This document shows, one piece after another, positions 26,946-35,385 of a stretch of 64,000 nt of DNA. A program made the translations under genes and the position numbers. The notes beneath the pieces were generated by a model, which did not search any database, was not told the DNA's origin, and worked only from the letters and a program-made list of their open reading frames with translations. The DNA is from Aeromicrobium sp. Sec7.5 (GTDB taxonomy: Bacteria; Actinomycetota; Actinomycetes; Propionibacteriales; Nocardioidaceae): assembly GCF_036867135.1 (NCBI RefSeq), contig NZ_JBAJIJ010000001.1, forward strand, positions 124,001-188,000. Direction: 5' to 3'. Numbering within the stretch: position 1 is the stretch's first letter; each line of letters starts with the position of its first letter.

Positions 26946-26978
26946 CACCCGCCGGTCGTCAGGAATGATCGGCGGGTG
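26946..26978. terminator. Hairpin downstream of the exopolysaccharide operon
   Basis: Arms CACCCGCCG (26946-26954) and CGGCGGGTG (26970-26978), 15-nt loop, 15 bp beyond the sugar transferase stop. It is the likely terminator for the minus-strand operon and also separates it from the repeat array. Confidence 0.65.
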
Positions 26979-26993
26979 CGCGGTGGTGCTGGG

Positions 26994-27731
26994 TCAGCTG
27001 GCCTGCTCGGCGGCGAGGTCGATGACGGGGGCGTCGGCACGCTGCTCGGTCATCAGGACGGTCTGCGAGCGCACGCGGCTGCGGCGGTTGATCATGGCCT
27101 CGACCTCGAGGTAGCTCATGGGCTTCTTCAGGTGGAGCACGATGAACACGGTCGAGAACAGGATCGACAGGTCGAGGCGGAACGAGTAGCCGCGCAGGGC
27201 CGCCCGGCAGTACGCCGTCTCGATCGTGAGCCGCTCGTCGTCGGTGAGCGCCTGGCGGCCGACCAGCTGCGCCGGGCCCGTGAGGCCGGACGGGGTCAGG
27301 AAGCGATCGTCGGCGTGGGGGTACTCCTCGCGGAGCAGGTTCTGCACGTTGTCGGGGAGCGGACGGTTGCCGATCAGCGACATGCGGCCGCTCATGACGT
27401 GGACCAGCTGCGGGATCTCGGTGAGGCCGACGCGCTCCAGGAGGCTGCCGATCCGGGTGTAGAGCGGGGAGTCCGGCGGGATGTTGAGGAAGCGGACCTG
27501 GCCCTCGACCGGGACGGTGTCGCGGTTGACGAGCTTGTCGGCGTTGCGCACCATCGTGCGGAACTTGACGACCTTCATGACGCGATCGACCGAGACGCGG
27601 CGGTTGGACCGGTAGTAGACGGGACGGCCCTCGCTGATGAGCACCGCCAGGCTGGCGACGAGCAGCACGGGGATCCACACGACCGCCGCCAGGGCGATCA
27701 GTGTCAGGTCGAGTAGACGCTTGCGCTTCAT
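26994..27731 (-). CDS. Bacterial sugar transferase (undecaprenyl-phosphate phosphoglycosyltransferase type)
   Basis: Monotopic phosphoglycosyltransferase that starts lipid-linked glycan assembly by moving a sugar phosphate to undecaprenyl phosphate. It is 245 aa. The N-terminal hydrophobic helix (about 8-32) is followed by GRPVYYRSNRRV, VVKFRTMV, the GLTEIPQLVHVMSGRMSLIGNRPL core and LTGPAQLVGR. The usual catalytic Asp-Glu pair appears as Thr-Glu (LTEIPQL), which is worth checking. It is last in a three-gene operon; its ATG overlaps the upstream stop. Confidence 0.85.
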   Translation of the reverse strand: MKRKRLLDLTLIALAAVVWIPVLLVASLAVLISEGRPVYYRSNRRVSVDRVMKVVKFRTMVRNADKLVNRDTVPVEGQVRFLNIPPDSPLYTRIGSLLERVGLTEIPQLVHVMSGRMSLIGNRPLPDNVQNLLREEYPHADDRFLTPSGLTGPAQLVGRQALTDDERLTIETAYCRAALRGYSFRLDLSILFSTVFIVLHLKKPMSYLEVEAMINRRSRVRSQTVLMTEQRADAPVIDLAAEQAS

Positions 27732-28450
27732 GGTCTTGCCTCTTGTCGATCGATGGTCGAGGTGAGGTCTGACGAGTTCGTCAGGGCCGGCGTCCCTGAG
27801 GGCCGCACGACATGCACAACGAGCGACATCGCTCGAAGTGCCGACCAAACTTTTGCGTCGAGGCCGACGACGGCCCGCCGAGGCTTCCGCGAGGCCTCGG
27901 CCAGAAGCCGGCGGGCGAGCTTCTCGAACGTGGACGACAGCCGGTCTGACAGGCCGGATCGGTCGGCGCGGGCGATGATGCGGCCGGGGTAGACCACCGA
28001 GACGCTCACGCGCGCGCCGTGGTGCACAGCGATCCGGTCGAGGTGCTCCTCGGCGAGATTCTTCCACCCGCCGTAGAGGCGTCGGTCGGGCGTGGGCGCC
28101 AGCGCGATGACCGAGGAGACGAACACGATCCGGACCGAACCGGTCGTCGCGGCCACCAGGGCCTCGATGGTCGCCAGCTCCGACGCGAACTGCTCCGCGT
28201 CGTCCGGGCGGGGGTCCTCGGGGTGGATCGGCCCGAGCGCGCACACGTGCAGCACGAGATCGGCGTCAGGGGCGACGACACCGGCGGCGTCGGCCGCCAG
28301 GACCACGCGGGCGCCCGCGAGGTCGGACAGCGCCGTCGCGTCGCGTTCGTGCCGGGCGACGGCCACGACGTCCTGGCCCTCGAGCCGCTTCAGCAGGGCC
28401 GAGCCCAGCTGCGTGCGAGGGCCGATGAGGATGTGCGCCGGGGTGCTCAT
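27728..28450 (-). CDS. NAD-dependent epimerase/SDR-like protein
   Basis: 240 aa with an extended-SDR-like Rossmann start ILIGPRTQLGSALLKRL. VFVSSVIALAP marks the strand bearing the catalytic Ser, and YGGWKNLAEEHL has Tyr-x3-Lys (YGGWK). VSVVYPGRII follows. It may modify a nucleotide sugar for the adjacent glycosyltransferases. The protein is shorter than typical epimerases (about 300 aa). It overlaps both operon neighbours by four bases. Confidence 0.75.
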   Translation of the reverse strand: MSTPAHILIGPRTQLGSALLKRLEGQDVVAVARHERDATALSDLAGARVVLAADAAGVVAPDADLVLHVCALGPIHPEDPRPDDAEQFASELATIEALVAATTGSVRIVFVSSVIALAPTPDRRLYGGWKNLAEEHLDRIAVHHGARVSVSVVYPGRIIARADRSGLSDRLSSTFEKLARRLLAEASRKPRRAVVGLDAKVWSALRAMSLVVHVVRPSGTPALTNSSDLTSTIDRQEARP

Positions 28451-29643
28451 CGAGCACCCTCGATGCCGGTGAGCAGGGTCTCGAAGCGGTCGATGCAGCG
28501 TTCGGCGGTGAACTCGTCCTCCGCCAGCGCGCGGCTCGCGACACCCACACGTTCGCGTCGCTCGGTGTCGCCGAGGATCTCGGCGACCCAGGCGCCAGCG
28601 GCCGGGATGGAGCCCGACTGCGGGACGAACACCGCGCCGCCGGCGCGCTCGACGAGCGTCGACGCCGCGTTCTCGAGTGGCATGAGGCCCAGTATCGGCC
28701 GGCCGGCGCAGAGGTAGGACAGGGTCTTCGACGGCACCGAGAAGGCGCCGGCACGCTGGTCGAGCAGCACGAGCAGGACGTCGCCCGAGCCGAGGACCTC
28801 GGGCAGGCGGTCGTAGGGCTGGTACGGCAGCAGCGTGACGGGTACCTCGAGGCGCGCCGCCTCGTCACGGATGACCTCGGCCGCCGGTCCCTCGTTGACG
28901 ACGACGAGCTCGGCGTCGACGCCGGTGTCGCGCACCTGCTTGGTCAACGCCACCAGCAGGGACGGATCGTGCTTGAGGCCGAGCGTGCCCGAGTACAGGA
29001 GCGTGAGGGTGTCGTCGACGCCCTGCTCGACGGCCCAGTCGTTCTTGCGCTCGACCGGCACGATCTCGTCGAGCGGCGCCCAGTTCGGGATGACCGTGAC
29101 CTTGTCGGCGGTGCCCCACTTCTCGTGCACCGGCACGAAGGCGTCGGAGATCGCCACGACCGCGACGGCGCGGCGCGAGCACCACTTCTCGGCGACCTCG
29201 AAGACGGCCGACACGACCGTGAAGCCGCGCGACAGCTTGTCGCCGGCGAAGGACTTCACGGCGATGGCGTAGACGTCCTGGTGCCACAGGACCCAGGGGA
29301 TGCGGACGAACAGCATCGCGAAGGCGAAGATCACGAGCGTCGGGATCTGCACGTTCGACAGCACCGCGACGTCCGGTCGGTGCGAGCGCACGTGGCGCAC
29401 GAGCTGGAACCCGAGTCGGATTTCGACCACCAGCCGCTTGGCGAACCGCAGCTTGTCGAAGACGAGGCCGTCACCGATCGTCTCGAACACGATCGTCTCG
29501 CCGGGCTCGGCCACGAGGGCGCCCTTGCCGGAGACGTAGGCGTCGCAGCTGGAGTGCACGACGTCGTGACCACGACGGGCGAGCTCCCGGCTCAGCTGCA
29601 CCTGGAAGGGGTGCCCACTGAAGTCGTGCACGAGCAGTCGCAC
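28447..29643 (-). CDS. Glycosyltransferase family 4 protein
   Basis: GT-B glycosyltransferase of 398 aa for exopolysaccharide assembly. The N-terminal domain begins LLVHDFSGHPFQVQLSREL. The hinge is followed by VTVIPNWAPLDEI, LLYSGTLGLKHDP and the donor-site region VPSKTLSYLCAGRPILGLM, where the family's E-x7-E appears altered. The GTG start at 29643 opens the operon. It overlaps the SDR-like gene by ATGA. WbuB-like proteins are the nearest type by pattern. Confidence 0.85.
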   Translation of the reverse strand: MRLLVHDFSGHPFQVQLSRELARRGHDVVHSSCDAYVSGKGALVAEPGETIVFETIGDGLVFDKLRFAKRLVVEIRLGFQLVRHVRSHRPDVAVLSNVQIPTLVIFAFAMLFVRIPWVLWHQDVYAIAVKSFAGDKLSRGFTVVSAVFEVAEKWCSRRAVAVVAISDAFVPVHEKWGTADKVTVIPNWAPLDEIVPVERKNDWAVEQGVDDTLTLLYSGTLGLKHDPSLLVALTKQVRDTGVDAELVVVNEGPAAEVIRDEAARLEVPVTLLPYQPYDRLPEVLGSGDVLLVLLDQRAGAFSVPSKTLSYLCAGRPILGLMPLENAASTLVERAGGAVFVPQSGSIPAAGAWVAEILGDTERRERVGVASRALAEDEFTAERCIDRFETLLTGIEGAR

Positions 29644-29880
29644 AGGAGTGCCTCTTTCATCGTGTCCGGACAGATCAACAGTACGAGCAACGACTCGGAA
29701 CAGCCATCGTTATGAGCGTCACGTGGGGGAACCACCGTGGAGTTCGTCGTCCCGTCGCCCGATGGTGGCCCCGGCGTGGTGGTCGCGGGGCCTGGGTGGG
29801 GGCGGCGACGGACCTGATTCGAGGAATCCGCGACCTCTGGGCTAAACTCTCCGAGTCCTCGCGCCTCGTGCGCGGGACGG

Positions 29881-29956
29881 GCGCCCGTAGCTCAACGGAT
29901 AGAGCATCTGACTACGGATCAGAAGGTTAGGGGTTCGAATCCCTTCGGGCGCACCA
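29881..29956 (+). tRNA. tRNA-Arg (anticodon ACG)
   Basis: A 76-nt tRNA with encoded CCA. Acceptor arms GCGCCCG and CGGGCGC pair perfectly. Anticodon arm TCTGA-CTACGGA-TCAGA carries ACG, read as ICG after A34 deamination by TadA, whose gene is at 57058. T arm GGGGTTCGAATCCC. A TAAACT hexamer at 29843-29848 may be its -10 box. Confidence 0.96.
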
Positions 29957-29964
29957 CACGTCAT

Positions 29965-29998
29965 CGCAGGCCCCGGAGTCACGACTCCGGGGCCTGCG
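29965..29998 (+). terminator. Terminator after tRNA-Arg
   Basis: Near-perfect 16-bp inverted repeat, CGCAGGCCCCGGAGTC and GACTCCGGGGCCTGCG, with two bases between, 8 bp after the tRNA. There is no T-tract. It also lies downstream of the convergent small gene ending at 30034. Confidence 0.82.
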
Positions 29999-30033
29999 TC
30001 GTCCGCGGACCCAGGTCCGCGCCGAGCGGACGG

Positions 30034-30321
30034 TCAGTCGTCGTCGCGGCCGGGCTCGGCCTGCGGGGGCAGGCGGTCGCGGAACCACGTCGTCGTGCCG
30101 TCGGGGAGGTACTTGAGCTTGGGTCGCTCGGTCAGCGGTGTCACGAGCAGCGCGGCGTCGTCCGGCAGGGACCACTTGATCTCGTGGTAGACCCGCGACA
30201 GCGACTCGGTGCCCTCGACCACGACGAGGTCGTCGGCCAGCACCCGCAGCTCGGTCCACGGGCCGACCAGGTCGGCGGGGATGGGCTCGGACGACCAGGC
30301 CAGGTAGATCGTCGTCTCCAC
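30034..30321 (-). CDS. Conserved small hypothetical protein
   Basis: 95 aa beginning with GTG at 30321 behind an excellent AGGAGGAG ribosome site. The protein (ETTIYLAWSSEPIPADLVGP ... KLKYLPDGTTTWFRDRLP) is soluble with mixed alpha/beta character and an acidic tail. I do not recognise the family. It is divergent from the GNAT-like gene with a very short shared promoter region. Confidence 0.75.
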   Translation of the reverse strand: METTIYLAWSSEPIPADLVGPWTELRVLADDLVVVEGTESLSRVYHEIKWSLPDDAALLVTPLTERPKLKYLPDGTTTWFRDRLPPQAEPGRDDD

Positions 30322-30340
30322 GTTCGCTCCTCCTCTGTCG

Positions 30341-30949
30341 GTGTCTGGTGCCATCGTGGTGGCATGGGCGACGACACGCACTGGGAGACGCATCCGGTCA
30401 CCCCCCGACCGCTTCGACGACCTCGCCGCCGTCATCAACCCGAACCGTCGCGCGACCCACTGCTGGTGCCTGTCGCACCGCATCGGCGCGAAGCAGATCG
30501 AGGAGCTCGGCGGCGGCAGTCGCGAGCAGGCCATGCGCAGCCTCTGCGCCCGCGACGTGCCGCCCGGCGTCGTCACGTACCGCGACGGCACGCCGGTCGG
30601 GTGGTGCAACATCGGGGCGCGGTCCGACATCCCCCGCCTGGTGCAGAGCAAGCTCATCCGTCCGGTCGACGACGTCCCGGTCTGGAGCATCGTCTGCACC
30701 GTCGTGCGCAGCGGCCACCGCAAGCAGGGCGTCACGCAGCAGCTCATCGAGGGCGCGGTGCAGTGGGCGAGGGCGCAGGGGGCGCCCGCGGTCGAGGCGC
30801 ACCCCGTCGACCCTGATGGCCGCATGGACCTCACGATGGCCTTCGTCGGCGCCCGCGCGATGTACGAACGGGCTGGCTTCGAGGTCATCGGCCAGACCGA
30901 CGCGGTGGCCTCGAAGATGCCCCGCCTGGTCATGCGCCGCACGCTCTGA
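30341..30949 (+). CDS. GNAT family N-acetyltransferase (probable frameshift at the N-terminus)
   Basis: Predicted acetyl-CoA-dependent acetyltransferase, 202 aa as called from GTG 30341. The GNAT core is clear: GWCNIGARSD, VWSIVCTVVRSGHRKQGVTQQLIEGAV (acetyl-CoA loop) and AMYERAGFEVIGQT. The N-terminus is suspect. A better start is ATG 30364 in another frame, reading MGDDTHWETHPVTP, which would join DRFDDLAAVINPN in the main frame if the C6 run at 30401-30406 were one base shorter. This is either a sequencing error, a real mutation or a phase-variable tract. Confidence 0.82.
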   Translation: MSGAIVVAWATTRTGRRIRSPPDRFDDLAAVINPNRRATHCWCLSHRIGAKQIEELGGGSREQAMRSLCARDVPPGVVTYRDGTPVGWCNIGARSDIPRLVQSKLIRPVDDVPVWSIVCTVVRSGHRKQGVTQQLIEGAVQWARAQGAPAVEAHPVDPDGRMDLTMAFVGARAMYERAGFEVIGQTDAVASKMPRLVMRRTL

Positions 30950-30968
30950 GCGCCGGTGGCTCCGCGGC

Positions 30969-31538
30969 TCAGCCCGGCAGGAGGCCCGCCACCAGGTCCT
31001 CCACGACCTGGTCGAGGTCGGCCTCGGGGTCGATCGAGACGGTCAGGCGGTCGAGCACCAGTCCGTCGACCGCGTAGTGGAACAACGCGATCTCGCGTGC
31101 GCCGCCGGGGAGGCCGGCCGCCTCGTTGTAGGCGACGTCGCCCCGGAAGCCCGCGAGCAGCACCTCGCGCATCAAGGCGGCGACCTCGGGTCGGCGGGCG
31201 GCCTCGAGCCGCATCTCGAACCACGCGAGCGTGACGTCACGGTCGGCCAGCATCCGGCGCACGATGTCGCGCAGGTGTCGGGTGAAGGAGTCGCGGCCGG
31301 CGGGGAGCGAGGCCAGCTCCTCGAGGGTCGCTGGGTCCGGCATCAACCGGTTGACGATGCGCTGGACCAGACCCTCCACGAGCTCGCCGCGTGACCGGAA
31401 GTAGTTCGACGCAGTGCCGGTCGGCAGGCCGCTCTCGCGATCGACCGCGCGGTGGGTGAGGCCCCGTGAGCCCTCGCGGGCGAGCACGGCGATCCCGGCG
31501 TCGGCGAGCCGGTCGCGGCGGGAGTCGTTGCGGGCCAT
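30969..31538 (-). CDS. TetR/AcrR family transcriptional regulator
   Basis: 189-aa repressor-type regulator. The N-terminal HTH is RDRLADAGIAVLAREGSRGL leading to AVDRESGLPTGTASNYFRSRGEL, followed by an all-helical ligand domain. It is divergent from a dihydrofolate reductase-like gene. The 74-bp gap contains a long inverted repeat that is the obvious operator, so it probably represses itself and the neighbour. The ligand is unknown. Confidence 0.9.
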   Translation of the reverse strand: MARNDSRRDRLADAGIAVLAREGSRGLTHRAVDRESGLPTGTASNYFRSRGELVEGLVQRIVNRLMPDPATLEELASLPAGRDSFTRHLRDIVRRMLADRDVTLAWFEMRLEAARRPEVAALMREVLLAGFRGDVAYNEAAGLPGGAREIALFHYAVDGLVLDRLTVSIDPEADLDQVVEDLVAGLLPG

Positions 31539-31559
31539 GTCCTCACCCTAGCGTGGACC

Positions 31560-31599
31560 ACGACAGGTGTTGTAGTCTTCCAAGCACAACATCTGTCGT
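31560..31599. promoter_or_regulatory. Inverted-repeat operator between the TetR gene and the DHFR-like gene
   Basis: Arms ACGACAGGTGTTGT (31560-31573) and ACAACATCTGTCGT (31586-31599) match at 13 of 14 positions as an inverted repeat around a 12-bp spacer. It lies between the two divergent starts (31538 and 31613), so one site could control both genes. Confidence 0.8.
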
Positions 31600-31612
31600 G
31601 ATTGGAGTTCCC

Positions 31613-32185
31613 ATGCGCGAGCTGACCTACTACGTCGCCGTCTCCCTCGACGGCTTCATCGCCGGACCGGACCGCGACGTCAGCCAGTACCTGTACGAGG
31701 GCGACCACATCGAGATGATCGTCCGCGAGTACCGCGACACGCTGCCCAAGGTCGGCCTCGACGCCCTCGGCCTGACGGCCACGGGGGACCGTTTCGACAC
31801 GTCGCTGATGGGCTGGACCACCTACGCGTCGGGCTTCACGCACACCCGCGACCCGTACCCGCACACCCGGCAGATCGTGTTCTCCCGTTCGCACGGGCAG
31901 GACGAGGCGCCGGCGAACCTCACCGTCACGGACGCCAGTCCGGTCGAGGTGGTCCGCGAGCTGAAGGCCGAGGAGGGCGCCGGCATCTGGTTGTGCGGGG
32001 GCGGTGACCTCGCCGGACAGCTGGTCGACGAGGTCGACCGGCTCGTGCTCAAGGTGAATCCGGTCGTCCTGGGCGCCGGCACGCCACTCTTCGGCGGCGT
32101 CACCGGTGCGCGGCCCTGGAGCCTCGAGGTCAGCACGCCCTACGAGAGTGGTGTCGTCGTCAACGAGTACGTGCCCGGCGGTTGA
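31613..32185 (+). CDS. Dihydrofolate reductase / RibD C-terminal domain family protein
   Basis: NADPH-dependent reductase fold of 190 aa, as in YyaP-type proteins. Motifs: YYVAVSLDGFIAGPD at the N-terminus, LMGWTTYASGF, IWLCGGGDLAGQLVDEVDRL and VNPVVLGAGTPLF. The ATG at 31613 follows a GGAG site. Its last codons GGC GGT TGA AGGG-like run into the palindromic repeat. It is probably controlled by the divergent TetR protein. The natural substrate is unknown. Confidence 0.88.
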   Translation: MRELTYYVAVSLDGFIAGPDRDVSQYLYEGDHIEMIVREYRDTLPKVGLDALGLTATGDRFDTSLMGWTTYASGFTHTRDPYPHTRQIVFSRSHGQDEAPANLTVTDASPVEVVRELKAEEGAGIWLCGGGDLAGQLVDEVDRLVLKVNPVVLGAGTPLFGGVTGARPWSLEVSTPYESGVVVNEYVPGG

Positions 32186-32366
32186 GGGACCCCTTTCGAG
32201 GCTTCTCGTTCCTCGTCGCACCTCAAGGGGCGGGTCTTCGACCGCACTCCCGGTGGTTGAGGTGTGAGTGCCGCCTGCGGCGCGAGCCTCGAAACCTCGG
32301 TCGCGTGGTGGGCTGAGGCACCCCTTTCGAGGCTCCTCGTTCCTCGTCGCACCTCAAGGGGCGGGT
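32178..32366. repeat. Three palindromic intergenic elements
   Basis: Copies at 32190-32230 and 32321-32361 differ at one base in 41 (CCCCTTTCGAGGCTCCTCGT, then TCCTCGTCGCACCTCAAGGG and G). A third, opposite copy at about 32250-32299 has GGTTGAGGTGTGAG...GAGCCTCGAAACC. They fill the space between two convergent genes. Confidence 0.88.
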
Positions 32367-32372
32367 CAGCCG

Positions 32373-32960
32373 TCAGGCCGGGGCCTCGACGGCGGCGCGG
32401 ATGTTGTCGCAGGCGGCCCAGGCGACCGTCACGTCGTCGAAGCCCCAGAAGTGGCACCGCAGCGCGCCGTCGGCGGTGAGCAGCGTGAGCCAGTGCGACT
32501 TGAGGATGCCGATGATCGGCACCGTGCTGGTCATGCCGTACGACCAGCCGTGCTCGCCGGGCCGGAAGTCGCCGGGCGGGAACGGCTCGCCACCCGTGGC
32601 ATCGGTCCACTCGGTCTGCGCGTAGGCCAGCACGCCGGCCTCCGACGTGTCGGCGTCCTCCAGCACGGTCACCTTCGCCCGCAGTCCGACGTCGGGGTCA
32701 GGCGGGCTCCACGCGCAGCCGCGGGTCGACCCGATCGAGGCGTCGCTCGGGGGCTGGTTCGGGTCCTGGCCACCGAACGCGTCGAAGACCGGCCCGATGT
32801 CGAGGGAGCTGCAGGCCGGCACGGGGTCGAGGGCGGCGGCCGCGGCCGGCGACTCGCTGGAGCCGCCGCCGGAGGACTCCCCCTCGGCGCCGAGGCTGCA
32901 GCCGGTGACCACCAGCAGCGCGGCACTGCAGACGAGAGCCAGAACCTGCCGTGAGCGCAT
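32373..32960 (-). CDS. Putative lipoprotein (DUF3558-like)
   Basis: 195 aa. Signal peptide with lipobox LVVTGC (Cys at residue 21), then a Ser/Gly/Ala linker and a globular domain. DPVPACSSLDIGPVFDAFGG, GSTRGCAWSPPD and VAWAACDNIRAAV, with four cysteines, resemble DUF3558 actinobacterial lipoproteins; that match is by pattern only. A GGGAGC ribosome site supports the ATG at 32960. Likely anchored on the outer face of the membrane; role unknown. Confidence 0.8.
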   Translation of the reverse strand: MRSRQVLALVCSAALLVVTGCSLGAEGESSGGGSSESPAAAAALDPVPACSSLDIGPVFDAFGGQDPNQPPSDASIGSTRGCAWSPPDPDVGLRAKVTVLEDADTSEAGVLAYAQTEWTDATGGEPFPPGDFRPGEHGWSYGMTSTVPIIGILKSHWLTLLTADGALRCHFWGFDDVTVAWAACDNIRAAVEAPA

Positions 32961-33276
32961 CCGTGCTCCCTTTCGCGATCGCCCGGGCGGGTGCCGCGGA
33001 CACCCGCACAGCGTAGGTCGCGACACCCCCGTGCGCCGCCGAATCGTGGCACGTCACGCGATGTCGTACACTCGTCGCGGTGCTCGGCCCGTCGGGGGCT
33101 CCGCACCAGTCACGGCGCTCATCTGGATGATCGCAGCCGGCTCTCGGCCCCGATCGATCCAGTGGCGTATGTCGGCACCGGCCCCACGGTCTGGTGCCCG
33201 ACCTGGCTCCGTGGCGTCCGATCGAACCCGATGCGGAGCGCGACCCTCGCGCGCCGCATCCTCCGAGGAGGAGTCC
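32961..33276. other. 316-bp divergent intergenic region
   Basis: No gene seen. It separates the lipoprotein and helicase starts. It holds a small hairpin (GCGGGTG/CACCCGC, 32987-33007) and a possible -10 box TACACT at 33067-33072 facing the helicase. The frame of the helicase stays open through it, but the strong AGGAGG site lies only before GTG 33277. Confidence 0.5.
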
Positions 33277-35385
33277 GTGGCCAATCGAGGTCAGGGTCGT
33301 TCCGGTGGAACCCGTTCCGCCGGTGGACAGCGTCGACGCGAGGTCGACAACCAAGGCATCCTGCCCGTGCTCGCGCGCGGCGTCCGTGAGGTCGAGTCCG
33401 CGGTGCAGCGCGGTCGCGGCACGTCGATCCGTTCGCGGTACCAGGCCATCGCGCTGCTCGTGCGCGAGGAGCGCCAGCGGGTCAAGGCCGACACCGAGGT
33501 CAGCGAGGGCCAGCGCGGCGAGCTGCTGAAGCGGCTCGACGGCGTGGCCACGATCCTCGCCAAGACCGCGGCCCGTGAGCCGCACCTGTTCGACCTGCTG
33601 GCCGAGGACGCCGTGCCGTCCGACGAGGTCCGCATGCTCAAGCGTGAGATGACCCAGGCCGCTGGCCTCGAGGTCGCGCCCGAGCCGGAGCCCGCCACCC
33701 CCGAGGTCTCCACCCGCGCCGAGCGTCGCGTCCTGCCGCAGTCGGTCGTCGCCCGCCAGCTCGCCAACCCCTTCATGGCGCCCGACTTCTCGGCAGCGCC
33801 GCCGCCCACCCCGCAGACGCAGCGACTCTCCACCTGGGAGCTCATCGGCCCGCTGCTCTCGGCCTTCGAGCGCGCCAGCGCCGGCACCCCGGCGTGCATG
33901 GAGCTGCCCGAACCCAAGTCCGCGATGACCCCCGGTGGCGTGCCGCTGATGCACCACCAGGCCGAGGTCGTCCAGGCCGCGATGGAGGGCCATCGCTCGT
34001 TCCTGCTCGCCGACGAGCCCGGACTCGGCAAGACCGCCCAGTCGCTGCTGGCGGCGCACGCGGCCGACGCCTACCCCATGCTCGCCGTCGTCCCGAACGT
34101 CGTGAAGGCGAACTGGGCCCGCGAGGCCGAGATCTGGACCCCGCGCCGCACGGCCACCGTGATCCACGGCAACGGCGCCGACATCGACGGCTTCGCCGAC
34201 ATCGTCATCGTCAACTACGAGGTGCTCGACCGGCACGTGGGCTGGCTCGGCGACCTCGGTTTCCGCAGCATGGTCCTCGACGAGGCCCACTTCATCAAGA
34301 ACAAGTCGTCGCAGCGCTCGCAGCACGTGCTGCAGGTCGCCGACCGCATCCGCCAGCGCGTCGCGCGCCCCCTGATGCTCGCGCTGACCGGCACGCCGTT
34401 GATCAACGAGATCGAGGACTTCCGGGCCATCTGGGAGTTCCTCGGCTGGATCGACGAGAAGCAGCCGCGCGCCCAGCTCATGGCGGCGCTCGAGGACACC
34501 GGTCTGACCCCCCTCGACCCCGGGTTCTACCCGGCGGCCCGCAAGAGCGTGATCGACCTGGGCATCGTGCGTCGACGCAAGATCGACGTCGCCTCCGACA
34601 TCCCCGACCGTCGCATCGCCGACATCCCCGTCGAGCTCGAGGGCGAGGCGGCGCGGTCGATCCGCGACACCCAGCGCGAGCTCGTGCGGCGTCTCGTGTC
34701 GCGGTACGACCATGCGGTCGCCGCCCGCACCGAGAAGCCGGAGGGCATCGACGCGCAGATCGTGGAGCACGTCGCGATGCTGATCCGCGACGAGACGCCG
34801 GCCGACGACGCCGAGAACGTCTTCACGATGATGCGTCGCATCGGGCAGGCCAAGTCCGCCCTCGCGGCCGACTACGCCGTTCAGCTCGCGCGTCAGGCCG
34901 GCAAGGTCGTGTTCTTCGCCAAGCACATCGATGTCATGGACACGGCCCAGGAGGTCTTCGAGCAGCGCGGCCTGCGGTACTCGACGGTCCGCGGCAACCA
35001 GACCTCGGCGGCGCGCCAGGCGAGCATCGACGCCTTCGTCGAGGATCCCGACGTCAAGGTCATCGTGTGCTCGCTGTCGGCGGCCGGCGTCGGCCTGAAC
35101 CTCCAGGTCGCGTCGAACCTCGTGCTCGCCGAGCTCTCCTGGACCTACGCGGAGCAGACGCAGGCGATCGACCGGGTGCACCGCATCGGCCAGGACGAGC
35201 CCGTCACGGCGTGGCGCATCATCGGCGCCCAGACGATCGACACGAGCATCGCCCGCCTGATCGACCGCAAGGCCGGTCTCGCGGCGCGGGCGCTCGACGG
35301 CGCCGACGAGGACACCACCTCGGCCGACCTGCAGCTCGAGACCCTCACCGCCCTCCTCGTGCAGGCCCTCGAAGCGCGCGGCTGA
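33277..35385 (+). CDS. SNF2/SWI2-family DNA helicase (DEAH box)
   Basis: ATP-dependent DNA translocase of 702 aa. The GTG start at 33277 has AGGAGG seven bases upstream. An N-terminal region of about 215 residues with no clear motif precedes the helicase core: LADEPGLGKTAQ (motif I), LDEAHFIKN (motif II), LTGTPLINE (motif III), KVVFFAKHIDVMD, VIVCSLSAAGVGLNLQVASN and DRVHRIGQDEPV (motifs V-VI). The arrangement is like SMARCAL1/HepA-type remodellers; a role in fork or R-loop processing is inferred. Confidence 0.92.
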   Translation: MANRGQGRSGGTRSAGGQRRREVDNQGILPVLARGVREVESAVQRGRGTSIRSRYQAIALLVREERQRVKADTEVSEGQRGELLKRLDGVATILAKTAAREPHLFDLLAEDAVPSDEVRMLKREMTQAAGLEVAPEPEPATPEVSTRAERRVLPQSVVARQLANPFMAPDFSAAPPPTPQTQRLSTWELIGPLLSAFERASAGTPACMELPEPKSAMTPGGVPLMHHQAEVVQAAMEGHRSFLLADEPGLGKTAQSLLAAHAADAYPMLAVVPNVVKANWAREAEIWTPRRTATVIHGNGADIDGFADIVIVNYEVLDRHVGWLGDLGFRSMVLDEAHFIKNKSSQRSQHVLQVADRIRQRVARPLMLALTGTPLINEIEDFRAIWEFLGWIDEKQPRAQLMAALEDTGLTPLDPGFYPAARKSVIDLGIVRRRKIDVASDIPDRRIADIPVELEGEAARSIRDTQRELVRRLVSRYDHAVAARTEKPEGIDAQIVEHVAMLIRDETPADDAENVFTMMRRIGQAKSALAADYAVQLARQAGKVVFFAKHIDVMDTAQEVFEQRGLRYSTVRGNQTSAARQASIDAFVEDPDVKVIVCSLSAAGVGLNLQVASNLVLAELSWTYAEQTQAIDRVHRIGQDEPVTAWRIIGAQTIDTSIARLIDRKAGLAARALDGADEDTTSADLQLETLTALLVQALEARG

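Noticed and set aside
29644..29880. Possible small gene before tRNA-Arg
   Set aside because: Short open frames there are Arg/Ser/Trp-rich, lack ribosome sites and run into the tRNA; treated as promoter region of the polysaccharide operon and tRNA.
32647..33276. N-terminal extension of the SNF2 helicase
   Set aside because: The extension overlaps the divergent lipoprotein gene and is Arg/Ser/Pro-rich; AGGAGG before GTG 33277 marks the true start.
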